A stretch of DNA of 64,000 nucleotides, from positions 620,001-684,000 of the forward strand of contig JACOEK010000003.1 of the NCBI GenBank assembly GCA_024998595.1. The letters are read 5' to 3'. This document shows, in pieces, positions 7,376 to 17,351 of this stretch. The stretch is from Nitrospira sp. Its GTDB lineage: Bacteria; Nitrospirota; Nitrospiria; Nitrospirales; Nitrospiraceae. Both the position numbers and the translations under genes were made by a program. Position 1 is the stretch's first letter. Every line of letters begins with the position of its first letter. The notes below the pieces were generated by a model. That model made no database searches, was not told the DNA's origin, and saw only the letters and a list, made by a program, of their open reading frames with translations.

Positions 7376-10132
7376 ATGTCCACCCCACAACTCGACAAAA
7401 CCTACAGTCCCCACGACGTCGAAAACCGCTGGTACCAGCGCTGGATCGACGCCGGCCTGTTTCACGCCGATCCCGCCCATGCGGGGCAGTCCTATTCCAT
7501 GGTGATCCCTCCGCCGAATGTCACGGGGTCGCTTCATGTCGGACACGCGTTAAACAATACCCTGCAAGACATCCTGGTCCGCTGGCGCCGCATGCAAGGG
7601 CGCAACGTGCTTTGGATGCCTGGCACAGACCACGCCGGCATTGCGACGCAGAATGTCGTAGAGCGGCAATTGCAAGCCGAAGGCTCGTCGCGAGAAGCAC
7701 TTGGTCGAGAAGCATTCCTCACGCGCGTCTGGGAGTGGAAAGAGAAGTCCGGCGGAACCATTATCGGCCAGCTCAAGAAGCTTGGCGCCTCCTGCGATTG
7801 GCAGCGGGAGCGGTTTACGATGGACCCCGGTCTCTCGGAAGCGGTCCGCGAAGTGTTCGTTCGCCTGCACCAGGATGGGCTGCTGTATCGCGGAGAGCGG
7901 TTGATCAACTGGTGTCCCCGGTGTCTGACCGCGCTGTCCGACATCGAAGTCGAACATGAAGAGATCACCGGCAAACTCTATACGATTCGGTATGCCCTGG
8001 TTGACGATCCCACACAGGTGCTGCTGGTTGCGACGACACGACCTGAGACGATGTTCGGAGACACGGCGGTGGCCGTGCACCCGGAAGACGAACGTTATCG
8101 TCACCTGATCGGCAAGCAGGTCCGTCTTCCCCTGACGACTCGCGCTATTCCAATCGTGGGGGATTCAATCCTGGTCGATCGAGAATTCGGCACCGGCGCC
8201 GTCAAGATTACGCCTGCACACGACTTTAACGACTTCGAAGCGGGAGAGCGGCACGGACTGAAGCGGATCAAGATCCTTGACCTCCATGCGCATCTTCGGT
8301 TGGCCGACTCTTTGGCAGATCCCACCGTGGCGGAAGCGGTCGAGAATCTTCCCGTGGCGAAGGCTCGTCCCAAGATCGAACAACTCCTCACGGATCAAGG
8401 GTTCCTGGAAAAATCCGAGCCCCACAAGATGGCGCTCGGCAAATGTTATCGCTGCAAGACGGTGGTCGAACCGTTCTTGTCCGATCAGTGGTTCGTAAAG
8501 ATCAAGCCGTTGGCGGAACCCGCGATACAGGTCGTCGAGGACGGGCGCGTGCGAATCATCCCCGAGGCGTGGAAGAACAACTATCTCGGCTGGATGCGCG
8601 ACATTAAAGACTGGTGCGTCTCGCGGCAGATTTGGTGGGGCCATCAGATCCCCGCCTGGTACTGTGAAACCTGCTACGGCACGCCATTTCTGCGGCGCAG
8701 TTCGGATGGAGCGCCGCTCATTCCGTCAGATGCCGTCGCGATCGTGGCGAAGACGCAGCCGGACACCTGCCCGCATGGCCACAATGCGCTCGTCCAAGAC
8801 CCCGATGTGCTGGATACCTGGTTCTCCTCCGCCCTCTGGCCGTTCTCGACACTGGGATGGCCCAAGCAGACGCCGGAGTTGAAGGCCTTCTATCCGACCT
8901 CCACGCTCGTGACCGGCCTCGACATTCTGTTCTTCTGGGTCGCGCGCATGATCATGATGGGCCTCAAGTTCATGGGCGAGGTGCCGTTCCGCGATGTCTA
9001 TATCCACGCGCTCGTCCGGGATGCTGAAGGCCAGAAGATGAGCAAGTCCAAGGGCAATGTGATCGACCCCTTGCACGTGATGGAGCAATACGGCACCGAC
9101 GCACTGCGCTTCACCCTGGCGGCCATGGCTTCCCCGGGGCGCGACGTGAAGCTGGCGGAAGAACGGATCGAAGGCTACCGGAACTTCACGAACAAAATCT
9201 GGAACGCCGCACGGTTCCTGCTCATGCACCTGGATGGCGAACGCGTCGATGTCTCACCCGCGCAACGATCTTTTCCTGACCGCTGGATTCTCAGTCGTTT
9301 GAATGTCGCCATTCGTACCGTCACGCAAGAGTTGGAAGAGTATCGGTTCGACCGCGCCTCCAGTGCGATCTATCAATTCATCTGGCACGAGTACTGCGAC
9401 AAGTACATCGAGATGGTGAAGCCCGCACTCAAGGATCCGGATTCCGAACAGGCGAAGAGCACGCGGCAAACCCTGGCAGAGACTTACGAAACTATGATGC
9501 GGCTGCTGCATCCCTTCATGCCGTTTATTTCGGAAGAAATCTGGCAAACGCTCCCGCACGAGGGAACCAGCATCGTGCGTAAACCTTTCCCGACGACCAG
9601 AGCGGATTGGGAATCACAAGAGGTTGAGCAGGAATTCGCCCTGCTGGAGGAATGCCGGGCCCTGATGAATCAAGCGCGTTCGATCCTCGGGTATCCCGCA
9701 GGGAAACATCTGCACTTCATGGTGCACGGGAAAACTGACAAAATCTATTCAGCTATTCAGAAGCATAAAGACTTGATTGAATTCATGGAGAACGTGGATA
9801 GCCTCAGGGTGGCAGAAACATTTAATGCCAGCAACCCAGGCTATCTGATCCTCACAGGCGGCTCCCTTCAAGTGCGAACCTCAATGGAAGACGCGGATCT
9901 TCAGAAGGCGGAGAGCAACGTAGTGAAGCAGAGAGAACTGCTTCGGAAAGAAGTGGAACGAACCCAGAAGAAACTCGACAATCCCGACTTCATTGCTAAG
10001 GCACCGCCCGATGTACTGAACGAACACCAGGAACGTCTCAAACGCGAATCTCAGATGATACAACTTCTCAAAGATGCGCTTGGTCAAATAGAGATTTTTG
10101 TTTCAGAACGAAAACACCGTGAGCGCCCCTAG
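7376..10132 (+). CDS. valS: Valine--tRNA ligase
   Basis: A 918-residue class Ia aminoacyl-tRNA synthetase that charges tRNA-Val in the cytoplasm. The HIGH-type motif HVGH is at 54-57 in PPPNVTGSLHVGHALNN, and KMSKS is at 554-558. The CP1 editing domain (about 190-400) carries the TTRPETMFGDTAVAVHP signature, and the C-terminus ends in the valyl-specific coiled-coil arm (KQRELLRKEVERTQKKLDNP). Length is normal for the family. It starts a forward operon with nadC, birA and coaX, and its end overlaps nadC. Confidence 0.97.
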   Translation: MSTPQLDKTYSPHDVENRWYQRWIDAGLFHADPAHAGQSYSMVIPPPNVTGSLHVGHALNNTLQDILVRWRRMQGRNVLWMPGTDHAGIATQNVVERQLQAEGSSREALGREAFLTRVWEWKEKSGGTIIGQLKKLGASCDWQRERFTMDPGLSEAVREVFVRLHQDGLLYRGERLINWCPRCLTALSDIEVEHEEITGKLYTIRYALVDDPTQVLLVATTRPETMFGDTAVAVHPEDERYRHLIGKQVRLPLTTRAIPIVGDSILVDREFGTGAVKITPAHDFNDFEAGERHGLKRIKILDLHAHLRLADSLADPTVAEAVENLPVAKARPKIEQLLTDQGFLEKSEPHKMALGKCYRCKTVVEPFLSDQWFVKIKPLAEPAIQVVEDGRVRIIPEAWKNNYLGWMRDIKDWCVSRQIWWGHQIPAWYCETCYGTPFLRRSSDGAPLIPSDAVAIVAKTQPDTCPHGHNALVQDPDVLDTWFSSALWPFSTLGWPKQTPELKAFYPTSTLVTGLDILFFWVARMIMMGLKFMGEVPFRDVYIHALVRDAEGQKMSKSKGNVIDPLHVMEQYGTDALRFTLAAMASPGRDVKLAEERIEGYRNFTNKIWNAARFLLMHLDGERVDVSPAQRSFPDRWILSRLNVAIRTVTQELEEYRFDRASSAIYQFIWHEYCDKYIEMVKPALKDPDSEQAKSTRQTLAETYETMMRLLHPFMPFISEEIWQTLPHEGTSIVRKPFPTTRADWESQEVEQEFALLEECRALMNQARSILGYPAGKHLHFMVHGKTDKIYSAIQKHKDLIEFMENVDSLRVAETFNASNPGYLILTGGSLQVRTSMEDADLQKAESNVVKQRELLRKEVERTQKKLDNPDFIAKAPPDVLNEHQERLKRESQMIQLLKDALGQIEIFVSERKHRERP

Positions 10133-11000
10133 CCCCCAGACGATCCTCAACGCCGTGCAACAGGCGCTCGCCGAAGATCTCGCCTCAGGCGACGTGACCA
10201 CCAGCGCGCTGTTTCCCACCGCGCTTCAGGCCACCGCGACCATCGTCGCCCATCAGCCGATGACGGTTGCAGGCGTCGCCGTCGCTCGAGAAGTCTTCGT
10301 AGCGGTCGATCCATCTGTGCGCATTACCGCCGCCGTCAAGGACGGAAGCGCCGTGAAGCCCGAAACACCGGTGCTGACTGTTCGGGGCGATGTACGTTCC
10401 TTGCTGATGGCCGAACGCGTCGCTGTGAATTTCCTCCAGCAACTCTCAGGCATCGCGACGCTCACCGCGCAGTTTTGCGCCGCTGTTCGTGGCTACCCAA
10501 CCCGGATACTCGATACACGCAAGACCACGCCGGGTTTACGGAGTCTCGAAAAATGGGCGGTGCAGCTGGGAGGCGGCAAGAATCATCGGTTCTCGCTGGG
10601 CGACGGCGTGCTCATCAAGGACAACCACCTCGCGGTCTTGCGCGCGACGGGCATAGATGTGGCGGGAGCCTGCCGCCTGGCACGGGCCAACGCTCCTCAT
10701 GGCCTGCGCATCGAAGCGGAAGCGAAAACGTTGCAGGAAGTGAAAGAAGCATTAGCCGGCAAGGCCGACATCATTCTGCTCGACAATATGTTGCCCGCCC
10801 TGGTGCGGCAAGCCGTGGCACTTATCAAACAACGCGCCCTGGTGGAAGTCTCCGGCGGAATGACCCTGCAGACGGTCGCTGCCATGGCCCAGGCCGGCGC
10901 GGACTACATTTCGGTCGGCGCTCTCACCCATTCGGCCCCCGCGGCTAACTTGAGCATGGATCTCTGCGCACAGCGAGGACGCCGTGGGCGGTCCCGCTAA
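10119..11000 (+). CDS. nadC: Nicotinate-nucleotide pyrophosphorylase (carboxylating), quinolinate phosphoribosyltransferase
   Basis: Converts quinolinate and PRPP to nicotinate mononucleotide, CO2 and pyrophosphate in NAD synthesis. Diagnostic stretches are ALAEDLASGDVTT at the start, RILDTRKTTPGLRSLEKWAV (substrate-binding Arg and Lys), IKDNHL, and VEVSGGM near the end. The GTG start at 10119 overlaps valS by 14 bases; a TTG at 10098 in the same frame is possible, and neither has a clear ribosome binding site, suggesting translational coupling. Its own end overlaps the birA start. Confidence 0.95.
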   Translation: MSAPSPQTILNAVQQALAEDLASGDVTTSALFPTALQATATIVAHQPMTVAGVAVAREVFVAVDPSVRITAAVKDGSAVKPETPVLTVRGDVRSLLMAERVAVNFLQQLSGIATLTAQFCAAVRGYPTRILDTRKTTPGLRSLEKWAVQLGGGKNHRFSLGDGVLIKDNHLAVLRATGIDVAGACRLARANAPHGLRIEAEAKTLQEVKEALAGKADIILLDNMLPALVRQAVALIKQRALVEVSGGMTLQTVAAMAQAGADYISVGALTHSAPAANLSMDLCAQRGRRGRSR

Positions 11001-11859
11001 CGATCCGCCATCCGCCGACGACCGACTGGACATTGACCGCCTCCAGGCCTCCTTGAAAACCCGTGCCTTTGGCAGAGTTCTGCGATACACACCATCCACC
11101 GCCTCAACCAACGCAGACGCCCTCGCCTATCTGCAACAACCGGCAGCGCCACCAGATCCTCATGGGATGGTCATCCTCACCGACCGTCAGACGGCCGGCC
11201 GAGGACGGCGGGGACGAACGTGGCACTCTCCCCCCCAGGGCAACATCTACACCTCCGTTGTCTTGGTGCCTCGACCGGGAACCGCACGCATCGGCCCCTG
11301 GTTATCCTGGATTCCATTATGTGCCGCCTTGGCGGCGGCTGATTGTCTCACTTCCCGCGCAGGCCGGACGGTCTCCGTCAAATGGCCGAATGATTTGCTG
11401 ATCGACGACAAAAAGATCGGAGGCATTCTCTGCGAGCAAACCACCACGTCGAATAGGACGATGGCCATCGTCATCGGCATCGGCTTGAACATCAATGCCG
11501 CGCTCGACAGCTTTCCAGACGAGCTCCGACCCAGCGCCACCACCCTGGCTGCAGAATTCGGCCGGCGGTTCGACCGCGTGTCCATTCTGGCCGACTTATT
11601 GCTCCAACTCGAGCAACGAATGGATCGCCTCTTCCTCGACGGCCCAGGCAGCATAGCCGATGAATTCACGCAACGCTGCTCGACGGTCGGCAGAACCGTT
11701 CGCGTTACCCTGGAAGAAAAAGGTGTGGTGCAGGGAATCGCCGAGTCTATTGGTCCTGATGGGTGCCTTCGCCTGCGTGTGACATCGAGCGAGTCCTCCA
11801 CTCCGCTCCCCACACTTGTTGAAGTCAGAAGCGCCGAGGTTGTCCATCTGCGGGGGTGA
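10984..11859 (+). CDS. birA: Biotin--[acetyl-CoA-carboxylase] ligase
   Basis: Activates biotin as biotinyl-AMP and attaches it to the biotin carboxyl carrier protein. The ligase signature GRGRRGR is visible at about residues 74-80, followed by VKWPNDLLIDDKKIGGILCE. No N-terminal winged-helix is present, so this is the monofunctional group I form, not a repressor. The start is a GTG overlapping nadC by 17 bases, which fits a coupled operon. Length (291 residues) is usual for the group. Confidence 0.94.
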   Translation: MGGPANDPPSADDRLDIDRLQASLKTRAFGRVLRYTPSTASTNADALAYLQQPAAPPDPHGMVILTDRQTAGRGRRGRTWHSPPQGNIYTSVVLVPRPGTARIGPWLSWIPLCAALAAADCLTSRAGRTVSVKWPNDLLIDDKKIGGILCEQTTTSNRTMAIVIGIGLNINAALDSFPDELRPSATTLAAEFGRRFDRVSILADLLLQLEQRMDRLFLDGPGSIADEFTQRCSTVGRTVRVTLEEKGVVQGIAESIGPDGCLRLRVTSSESSTPLPTLVEVRSAEVVHLRG

Positions 11860-11894
11860 AATCAGGGTCCCGCTTGAGTTAGAGTGACAACACG

Positions 11895-12665
11895 ATGCTC
11901 TTCGCAATCGACATCGGGAACACAAACGTGGTCTGCGGCCTCTTCAAAGGATCAACCTTGGAGGCGCAGTGGCGCCTGGCCACTGAATCCCGCCGAACCG
12001 ACAATGAATACGGCATCCTGCTGCTGAATCTGCTCCAGAATGCAGGCTTCACTCCCGATCAGATCACCGGCTGCATCCTGTCCAGTGTCGTACCCGCGCT
12101 GACCGCGACCTTCGACTCACTGCTCCAGACCTATTTCCACCATATCCCGGTGATCGTCGGTCCGGAGACCGACTCCGGATTGACCCTGCGCTACGCCAAC
12201 CCCAAGGAAATCGGCAGCGACCGCATCGTGAACGCCGCCGCCGCCCATGCGCGCTACCGCTCTGACTTGATTATCGTGGATTTCGGCACCGCCACCACCT
12301 TCTGCGCCGTCACACAATCGGCCGAATACCTCGGCGGCGTCATTGCACCGGGTCTGGGAATCTCCGCCGATGCTTTGTTTTCCCGTACAGCGAAGTTGCC
12401 CAAAGTCGAAATCATCCGGCCCAAAACCATCATCGGCACCGATACCATCGGGGGCATTCAAAGCGGGCTCCTCTTCGGGTATGTCGGGCTGGTGGATGGG
12501 ATTATCCGGCGCATGCAGCGGGAACTCGGCCGCACCTCCATCGTCGTCGCGACCGGCGGGCTGGCGAACGTCATTGCACAGGAGACCGAAACGATCCAGG
12601 AAGTGCTTCCCTTCCTGACCCTTGAAGGATTGGAACTGCTGTACCGCCGAAACCGACTCACGTGA
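11895..12665 (+). CDS. coaX: Type III pantothenate kinase
   Basis: Phosphorylates pantothenate, the first step from pantothenate to coenzyme A. Family motifs: N-terminal AIDIGNTN (ATP site), GSDRIVNAAAA, the aspartate-bearing DFGTATTF, and the late VVATGGLA. The 256-residue length is typical. It lies 35 bases after birA, a pairing very common in bacteria, and ends the valS-nadC-birA-coaX run. Confidence 0.96.
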   Translation: MLFAIDIGNTNVVCGLFKGSTLEAQWRLATESRRTDNEYGILLLNLLQNAGFTPDQITGCILSSVVPALTATFDSLLQTYFHHIPVIVGPETDSGLTLRYANPKEIGSDRIVNAAAAHARYRSDLIIVDFGTATTFCAVTQSAEYLGGVIAPGLGISADALFSRTAKLPKVEIIRPKTIIGTDTIGGIQSGLLFGYVGLVDGIIRRMQRELGRTSIVVATGGLANVIAQETETIQEVLPFLTLEGLELLYRRNRLT

Positions 12666-12747
12666 CTCAGGCCTTGCACAGGCTGAGCGCAGACGTCCCT
12701 CCAACTCTTACTGAGCTGAAAAAACGACAATTTCTTTTCATGCGCGG

Positions 12748-12775
12748 TTGACTTCTGTTCTCCGGTGGCTATCTC
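12748..12775 (+). promoter_or_regulatory. Candidate promoter for grpE-dnaK
   Basis: TTGACT (-35), a 16-base spacer and TATCTC (-10) lie 24 bases before the grpE ATG. No CIRCE element (TTAGCACTC-N9-GAGTGCTAA) is present here, and no hrcA gene precedes grpE in this window, so HrcA control of this promoter is not supported. Confidence 0.4.
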
Positions 12776-12798
12776 ACTGACCAGCAAAGGTGTAATCA

Positions 12799-13353
12799 AT
12801 GTCTGAAGACGAGAAGAACATTCACAGTATCGACAACTTAGATGGTTCCGATGAGCCCTCTTCGGCCACCATTGACGGTGCAGGCGATTTGCAGCAAGCG
12901 CTGGATGCGAAGACCGACGAATGTAAGGCCGCCAACGAAAAGTATCTACGATTGGCAGCCGAATTCGACAATTATAAGCGGCTGGCCCAGCGCGATCAGC
13001 GGGAACAAATCAAGTTCGGCAACGAACAGATTCTCAAAGAGCTACTCCCCGTCGTAGACAACCTCGAACGGGCAATCAAGTCCGCGAAAGGGGCTGGCTC
13101 CGTCGATGCGCTCACGGAGGGTGTCGAGCTGACGCTCAAGCAACTCGTGGGTGCCCTGACAAAATTCGGCGTCAAAGCCGTGGAAAGCGTCGGGCAGACG
13201 TTCGACCCGGCCACCCAGCAGGCGGTTGCACAGGTCCCGTCGGAAACTGTCCCTGAAAACCATGTCGTGGAAGAGTATCAAAAGGGGTATCTCCTCCAAG
13301 ACCGCATTCTCCGGGCCGCCATGGTCACGGTATCGACCGGGGCGCCAAATTAA
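12799..13353 (+). CDS. grpE: Nucleotide exchange factor GrpE
   Basis: Cochaperone that drives ADP release from DnaK. An acidic N-terminus is followed by a long coiled coil (about 30-85, KYLRLAAEFDNYKRLAQRDQ), then the four-helix region and the beta domain with GVKAVESVGQTFDPATQQAV and VVEEYQKGYLLQDRILRAAMV, the GrpE signature. 184 residues is normal. It heads the grpE-dnaK-dnaJ chaperone cluster. Confidence 0.96.
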   Translation: MSEDEKNIHSIDNLDGSDEPSSATIDGAGDLQQALDAKTDECKAANEKYLRLAAEFDNYKRLAQRDQREQIKFGNEQILKELLPVVDNLERAIKSAKGAGSVDALTEGVELTLKQLVGALTKFGVKAVESVGQTFDPATQQAVAQVPSETVPENHVVEEYQKGYLLQDRILRAAMVTVSTGAPN

Positions 13354-13437
13354 GACCGTACGTATGCACCACGCGTTTCGCGAGAACAGCTGACACGATC
13401 GTTCACGTATTGATATTTTTTGCGAAGGAGCCAACCC

Positions 13438-15360
13438 ATGGGCAAAGTTATTGGAATCGACCTCGGCACGACGAACTCCTGCGTCGCCATCATGAGCGGT
13501 GGAGACCCGGTTGTCATCGCCAATGCGGAAGGAAGTCGCACCACTCCGTCGGTGGTGGGTATCACGGATAAGAATGAGCGCCTGGTGGGACAAATCGCCA
13601 AGCGGCAAGCCATCACCAATCCCGAAAATACCATCTTCTCCGTAAAGCGGTTGATGGGCCGCAAATTCAAGAGCAAAGAAGTCCAGGAAGCCATGAAGCG
13701 CCTCCCTTACAAGGTGGTCGAGGCGGACAATGGCGATGCGCACGTTGAACTCCGCGGCAAACGCTACAGCCCGCCGGAAGTCTCCGCCATGATCCTGCAG
13801 AAAATGCGGCAGACGGCAGAAGACTACCTGGGCGAAAAGGTCACGGAAGCCGTGGTCACGGTTCCGGCCTATTTCGATGACAGCCAGCGGCAGGCGACCA
13901 AGGACGCAGGGCAGATCGCCGGCTTGAATGTCCTCCGCATCATCAACGAACCGACTGCGGCCTCCCTCGCTTACGGCCTCGACAAGAAAAAAGATGAACG
14001 CATCGCCGTATACGACCTGGGCGGCGGCACCTTCGACGTGTCCGTCCTTGAAATCGGCGACGGTGTATTTGAAGTGAAATCCACGAACGGCGACACCTAT
14101 CTCGGTGGCGACGACTTCGACGAACGCGTAATGGACTGGCTCGTCGAGGAATTTAAGAAGGATCAGGGCATCGACCTGCGCAAGGACCGCATGGCGCTCC
14201 AACGGTTGAAGGAAGCGGCCGAGCGGGCGAAGATCGAACTGTCCTCCTCTCAGGAGAGTGAAATCAACCTGCCGTTCATCACGGCAGACGCCAGCGGCCC
14301 GAAGCATATGGTCACCAAGCTGACCCGTGCGAAATTGGAACAGCTGGTTGACGATCTCGTCCAGAAGACGATCGAACCCTGCCGCAAGGCACTGGCCGAT
14401 GCAGGAGTGAGCGCCAAGGATATCCAGGAAGTCGTCCTGGTCGGCGGCATGACCCGTATGCCGAAAGTCATTCAGGTCGTGAAAGACTTCTTCGGCAAAG
14501 AGCCGCATCGCGGGGTGAACCCCGACGAAGTCGTGGCCATCGGTGCCGGTGTCCAGGGCGGTGTGCTGAAGGGTGAAGTCAAGGATGTGCTGCTGCTGGA
14601 CGTGACCCCGCTGTCGCTGGGCATTGAAACCCTCGGCGGCGTCTTTACCAAACTGATCGAGCGCAACACCACGATTCCGACGAAGAAGAGCCAGGTGTTC
14701 TCGACGGCGGCCGACAATCAAACGGCTGTGACCATCCGGGTGTTCCAGGGCGAACGTGAAATGGCGAACGACAACAAGCTGCTGGGGCAGTTTGATCTCG
14801 TCGGCATTCCTCCCGCCCCGCGCGGCATGCCGCAGGTGGAAGTGTCCTTCGACATCGATGCCAATGGCATCGTCCACGTGGCGGCCAAAGACCTGGCCAC
14901 GCAGAAGGAACAGTCGATCAAGATTACGGCGTCCAGCGGACTCAGCAAAGAGGAAGTGGACAAGCTGGTCAAGGACGCTCAGTCTCACACTGAGGACGAC
15001 AAGAAGCGTCGCCGCGTTGCTGAAGCCCGCAACCAGGCGGACTCCTTGCTCTATAGCACCGAGAAGAACCTGACCGAACATGGCGATAAGATCGGCGAAG
15101 ACGACAAGACCAAGATCACTGAAGCTATTGCCGGACTGCGTAAGGCCATGGAAGGTGATGATCCCGCCGCCATCGAAACGGCAACACAGACCTTGACCAC
15201 GGCCTCCCATAAACTGGCTGAGGAAATGTACAAAAAGGCTTCAGCTGCCGCTGGTCCTGCCGACGCGGGTGCTTCGGCCGGAGACGCAGGCGCGCAGGCC
15301 AAGACCGATGAAAAGGTCGTGGACGCGGAATTCGAAGAAGTCGACAAGGATAAGAAGTAA
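13438..15360 (+). CDS. dnaK: Chaperone protein DnaK (Hsp70)
   Basis: ATP-dependent Hsp70 that binds exposed hydrophobic segments of unfolded proteins. Signatures: [12 protein letters not shown] near the N-terminus, the phosphate loop [27 protein letters not shown], and the linker [15 protein letters not shown] before the substrate-binding domain. A Gly/Ala-rich tail ends in [11 protein letters not shown] use the ATG at 13438, which has GAAGGAG eight bases upstream, over an in-frame TTG at 13420. 640 residues is standard. Confidence 0.98.
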   Translation: MGKVIGIDLGTTNSCVAIMSGGDPVVIANAEGSRTTPSVVGITDKNERLVGQIAKRQAITNPENTIFSVKRLMGRKFKSKEVQEAMKRLPYKVVEADNGDAHVELRGKRYSPPEVSAMILQKMRQTAEDYLGEKVTEAVVTVPAYFDDSQRQATKDAGQIAGLNVLRIINEPTAASLAYGLDKKKDERIAVYDLGGGTFDVSVLEIGDGVFEVKSTNGDTYLGGDDFDERVMDWLVEEFKKDQGIDLRKDRMALQRLKEAAERAKIELSSSQESEINLPFITADASGPKHMVTKLTRAKLEQLVDDLVQKTIEPCRKALADAGVSAKDIQEVVLVGGMTRMPKVIQVVKDFFGKEPHRGVNPDEVVAIGAGVQGGVLKGEVKDVLLLDVTPLSLGIETLGGVFTKLIERNTTIPTKKSQVFSTAADNQTAVTIRVFQGEREMANDNKLLGQFDLVGIPPAPRGMPQVEVSFDIDANGIVHVAAKDLATQKEQSIKITASSGLSKEEVDKLVKDAQSHTEDDKKRRRVAEARNQADSLLYSTEKNLTEHGDKIGEDDKTKITEAIAGLRKAMEGDDPAAIETATQTLTTASHKLAEEMYKKASAAAGPADAGASAGDAGAQAKTDEKVVDAEFEEVDKDKK

Positions 15361-15376
15361 GCTCCTCACTGTCTGC

Positions 15377-15411
15377 AGGACCGAGCTTCACCGAAAGTGA
15401 AGCTCGGTCCT
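15377..15411 (+). terminator. Perfect 15-bp hairpin between dnaK and dnaJ
   Basis: The arms 15377-15391 and 15397-15411 are exact reverse complements around the 5-base loop CGAAA. No run of T follows, so it is not a canonical intrinsic terminator; it may attenuate transcription, stabilise the dnaK message or be a processing site that lowers dnaJ expression relative to dnaK. Confidence 0.65.
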
Positions 15412-15441
15412 GTTGCACCTTAAAACGGGTAACCCTCTTCC

Positions 15442-16554
15442 GTGGCTAAACGCGATTATTACGAAACTCTCGGCATCGAGCGGAATGCGACCGACGACGA
15501 AGTCAAAAAGGCTTTCAGAAAACTCGCTCGGCAACATCATCCCGACCTGCACACGTCTCCCGAACACAAAAAGTCCGCTGAAGAAAAGTTCAAAGAGCTG
15601 AACGAAGCCTACGAAGTCATCAGCGACCAGGAAAAACGGCGTCGGTACGATACGTTCGGCCATGCCGGCGGACCACAGGGTGCCGAGGGATTCGATTTCG
15701 GAGGACAGGGCGGCTTTGGCGATATCTTCAACGACATTTTCGAAGACTTTTTCGGCCAGCCTCGTGGCCGTGCGCGTGCTGAACGCGGCAATGACCTGCA
15801 ATACAATCTCGAAGTAACCTTTGAAGAGTCCGTTTTCGGGAAAGAAGCCAAACTCAAAATTCCTCGATGGGAAACCTGTGCGGACTGCAAGGGAACGGGC
15901 GCAAAATCCGCGGCCGCCATCAAAATGTGCCCTGCCTGCAAAGGACAAGGACAACTGCGTTTCCAGCAAGGTTTTTTCAGCGTCAGCCGCCCATGCGGTC
16001 AGTGTGAAGGCGTCGGACAAATCATCACCGAACCCTGTCAGGCCTGCGGCGGACGGCAGCGCATCCGCAAGGAACGCATGCTCTCAGTCAACATACCTGG
16101 CGGCATCGAAACCGGCATGCGCTTGCGTCTCGCCAATGAGGGGGAGCACGGCGTTCAAGGCGGTCCGCAGGGCGACCTGTATGTCGCCGTCACGGTCAAA
16201 CCTCATCCCCACTTCCGCCGCGAGGGGCAGGATATTACCTGTGACCTTCCGATTAATCTCGTGACGGCGATCCTGGGCGGCCGGGTGGAGGTTCCCACGC
16301 TCAAGGGTAACACCTTCATGAAGGTTCCCGCGGGTACGCAGCCGGATAAAGTGTTGCGGCTCAAGGGACTCGGGTTTCCGAATCTCAAGGGCGGTCATAC
16401 CGGCGACCAATTGTTCAATGTGAAAGTGGAAATCCCCACCAAGCTCAGTTCGAAACAGAAAGAACTGCTGGAAGAATTCGCCAAGGAAAGCGGCTACACG
16501 AAAGACAGCGAGGGCGAAGGCTTTTTAGACAAAATGAAGACGTTCTTCGAATAG
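15442..16554 (+). CDS. dnaJ: Chaperone protein DnaJ
   Basis: Hsp40 that delivers substrates to DnaK and stimulates its ATPase. The J domain has HPD at 33-35; a Gly/Phe-rich stretch follows (about 75-105); then the zinc region with four CxxCxGxG-type repeats (CADCKGTG, CPACKGQG, CGQCEGVG, CQACGG) and the C-terminal substrate-binding domains. Start is GTG, with only a weak ribosome binding site, and it sits behind the strong intergenic hairpin. 370 residues, full length. Confidence 0.97.
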   Translation: MAKRDYYETLGIERNATDDEVKKAFRKLARQHHPDLHTSPEHKKSAEEKFKELNEAYEVISDQEKRRRYDTFGHAGGPQGAEGFDFGGQGGFGDIFNDIFEDFFGQPRGRARAERGNDLQYNLEVTFEESVFGKEAKLKIPRWETCADCKGTGAKSAAAIKMCPACKGQGQLRFQQGFFSVSRPCGQCEGVGQIITEPCQACGGRQRIRKERMLSVNIPGGIETGMRLRLANEGEHGVQGGPQGDLYVAVTVKPHPHFRREGQDITCDLPINLVTAILGGRVEVPTLKGNTFMKVPAGTQPDKVLRLKGLGFPNLKGGHTGDQLFNVKVEIPTKLSSKQKELLEEFAKESGYTKDSEGEGFLDKMKTFFE

Positions 16555-16590
16555 CTCAAGCAGCTGCACCGTCCTGATTCGCCGACCGTC

Positions 16591-17328
16591 ATGCCGGCCT
16601 TTTTTATCTCCTCAGCCGATATCCTCGGAACCACACTCACCGTCACCGGCGACCTCAGCCATCACCTTCGAGCCAGCTTACGGGTCAAGCCCGGCGAGGT
16701 CTTGCGCGTCACCGATGAGCACCGTCAGCGGTACCAGGTGCGCGTGAGCGCGGTCTCTCCGCAGACCTTGACGGCCGACATTCTCGAACGCCGGCCAGGA
16801 CCGCTTGACGCGGCCCCAACCGTCCTTCTCGCCCAGGCCTTGCTCAAAGGCGATCATATGGATTGGGTCGTACAGAAGGCGAGTGAATTGGGTGTGCGCA
16901 CGATTCTGCCGCTCATCTCACGTCATGGCATCGTGCGGCCGCAACCGGACAGAGTCGCCGCCCAAGTGGCCCGTTGGCAACGCATCGCCACCGAAGCGGC
17001 GCAGCAGTCGGAACAATGGCAACCTCCCCTGGTATTGGAACCACTGGATTCGCGCAGTTTTTTTTCCGGCACCGCGGCCACCTCTGCACTGCTGTTGGCG
17101 GAGCGTCGGGACACCATGGGATTGGCACAGGTGCCCCTGCCGACCCTTCCAACAGACACTCTGGCGCTGATCGTGGGACCCGAAGGGGGATGGTCGGAGG
17201 AGGAACTCTCCATGGCCATGGAGGGACAGTGCCAGGCCGTGAGTTTAGGCGAGCACATTCTTCGAGCAGACACCGCCGCGGTGACGGCGCTTAGTATCGT
17301 GCAGAGTCGATTGGGACGATTGGGCTAG
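16591..17328 (+). CDS. rsmE: 16S rRNA (uracil(1498)-N(3))-methyltransferase
   Basis: SPOUT-class methyltransferase that methylates U1498 of 16S rRNA with S-adenosylmethionine. The N-terminal PUA-like domain (HHLRASLRVKPGEVLRVTDE) is followed by the trefoil-knot part with LIVGPEGGWSEEEL and VSLGEHILRADTAAVTAL, both family hallmarks. 245 residues. rsmE directly after dnaJ is a common arrangement across bacteria. Confidence 0.95.
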   Translation: MPAFFISSADILGTTLTVTGDLSHHLRASLRVKPGEVLRVTDEHRQRYQVRVSAVSPQTLTADILERRPGPLDAAPTVLLAQALLKGDHMDWVVQKASELGVRTILPLISRHGIVRPQPDRVAAQVARWQRIATEAAQQSEQWQPPLVLEPLDSRSFFSGTAATSALLLAERRDTMGLAQVPLPTLPTDTLALIVGPEGGWSEEELSMAMEGQCQAVSLGEHILRADTAAVTALSIVQSRLGRLG

Positions 17329-17351
17329 AGAGGCAGCGAAGCGGCCGGGGG

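Noticed and set aside
12666-12798. HrcA/CIRCE control of the chaperone operon
   Set aside because: No TTAGCACTC-N9-GAGTGCTAA element is present before grpE.
13042-15210. 722-codon open frame antisense to grpE and dnaK
   Set aside because: It mirrors dnaK codon structure in a high-GC genome, has low-complexity His/Arg/Asp-rich translation and no family resemblance. dnaK on the other strand is certain.
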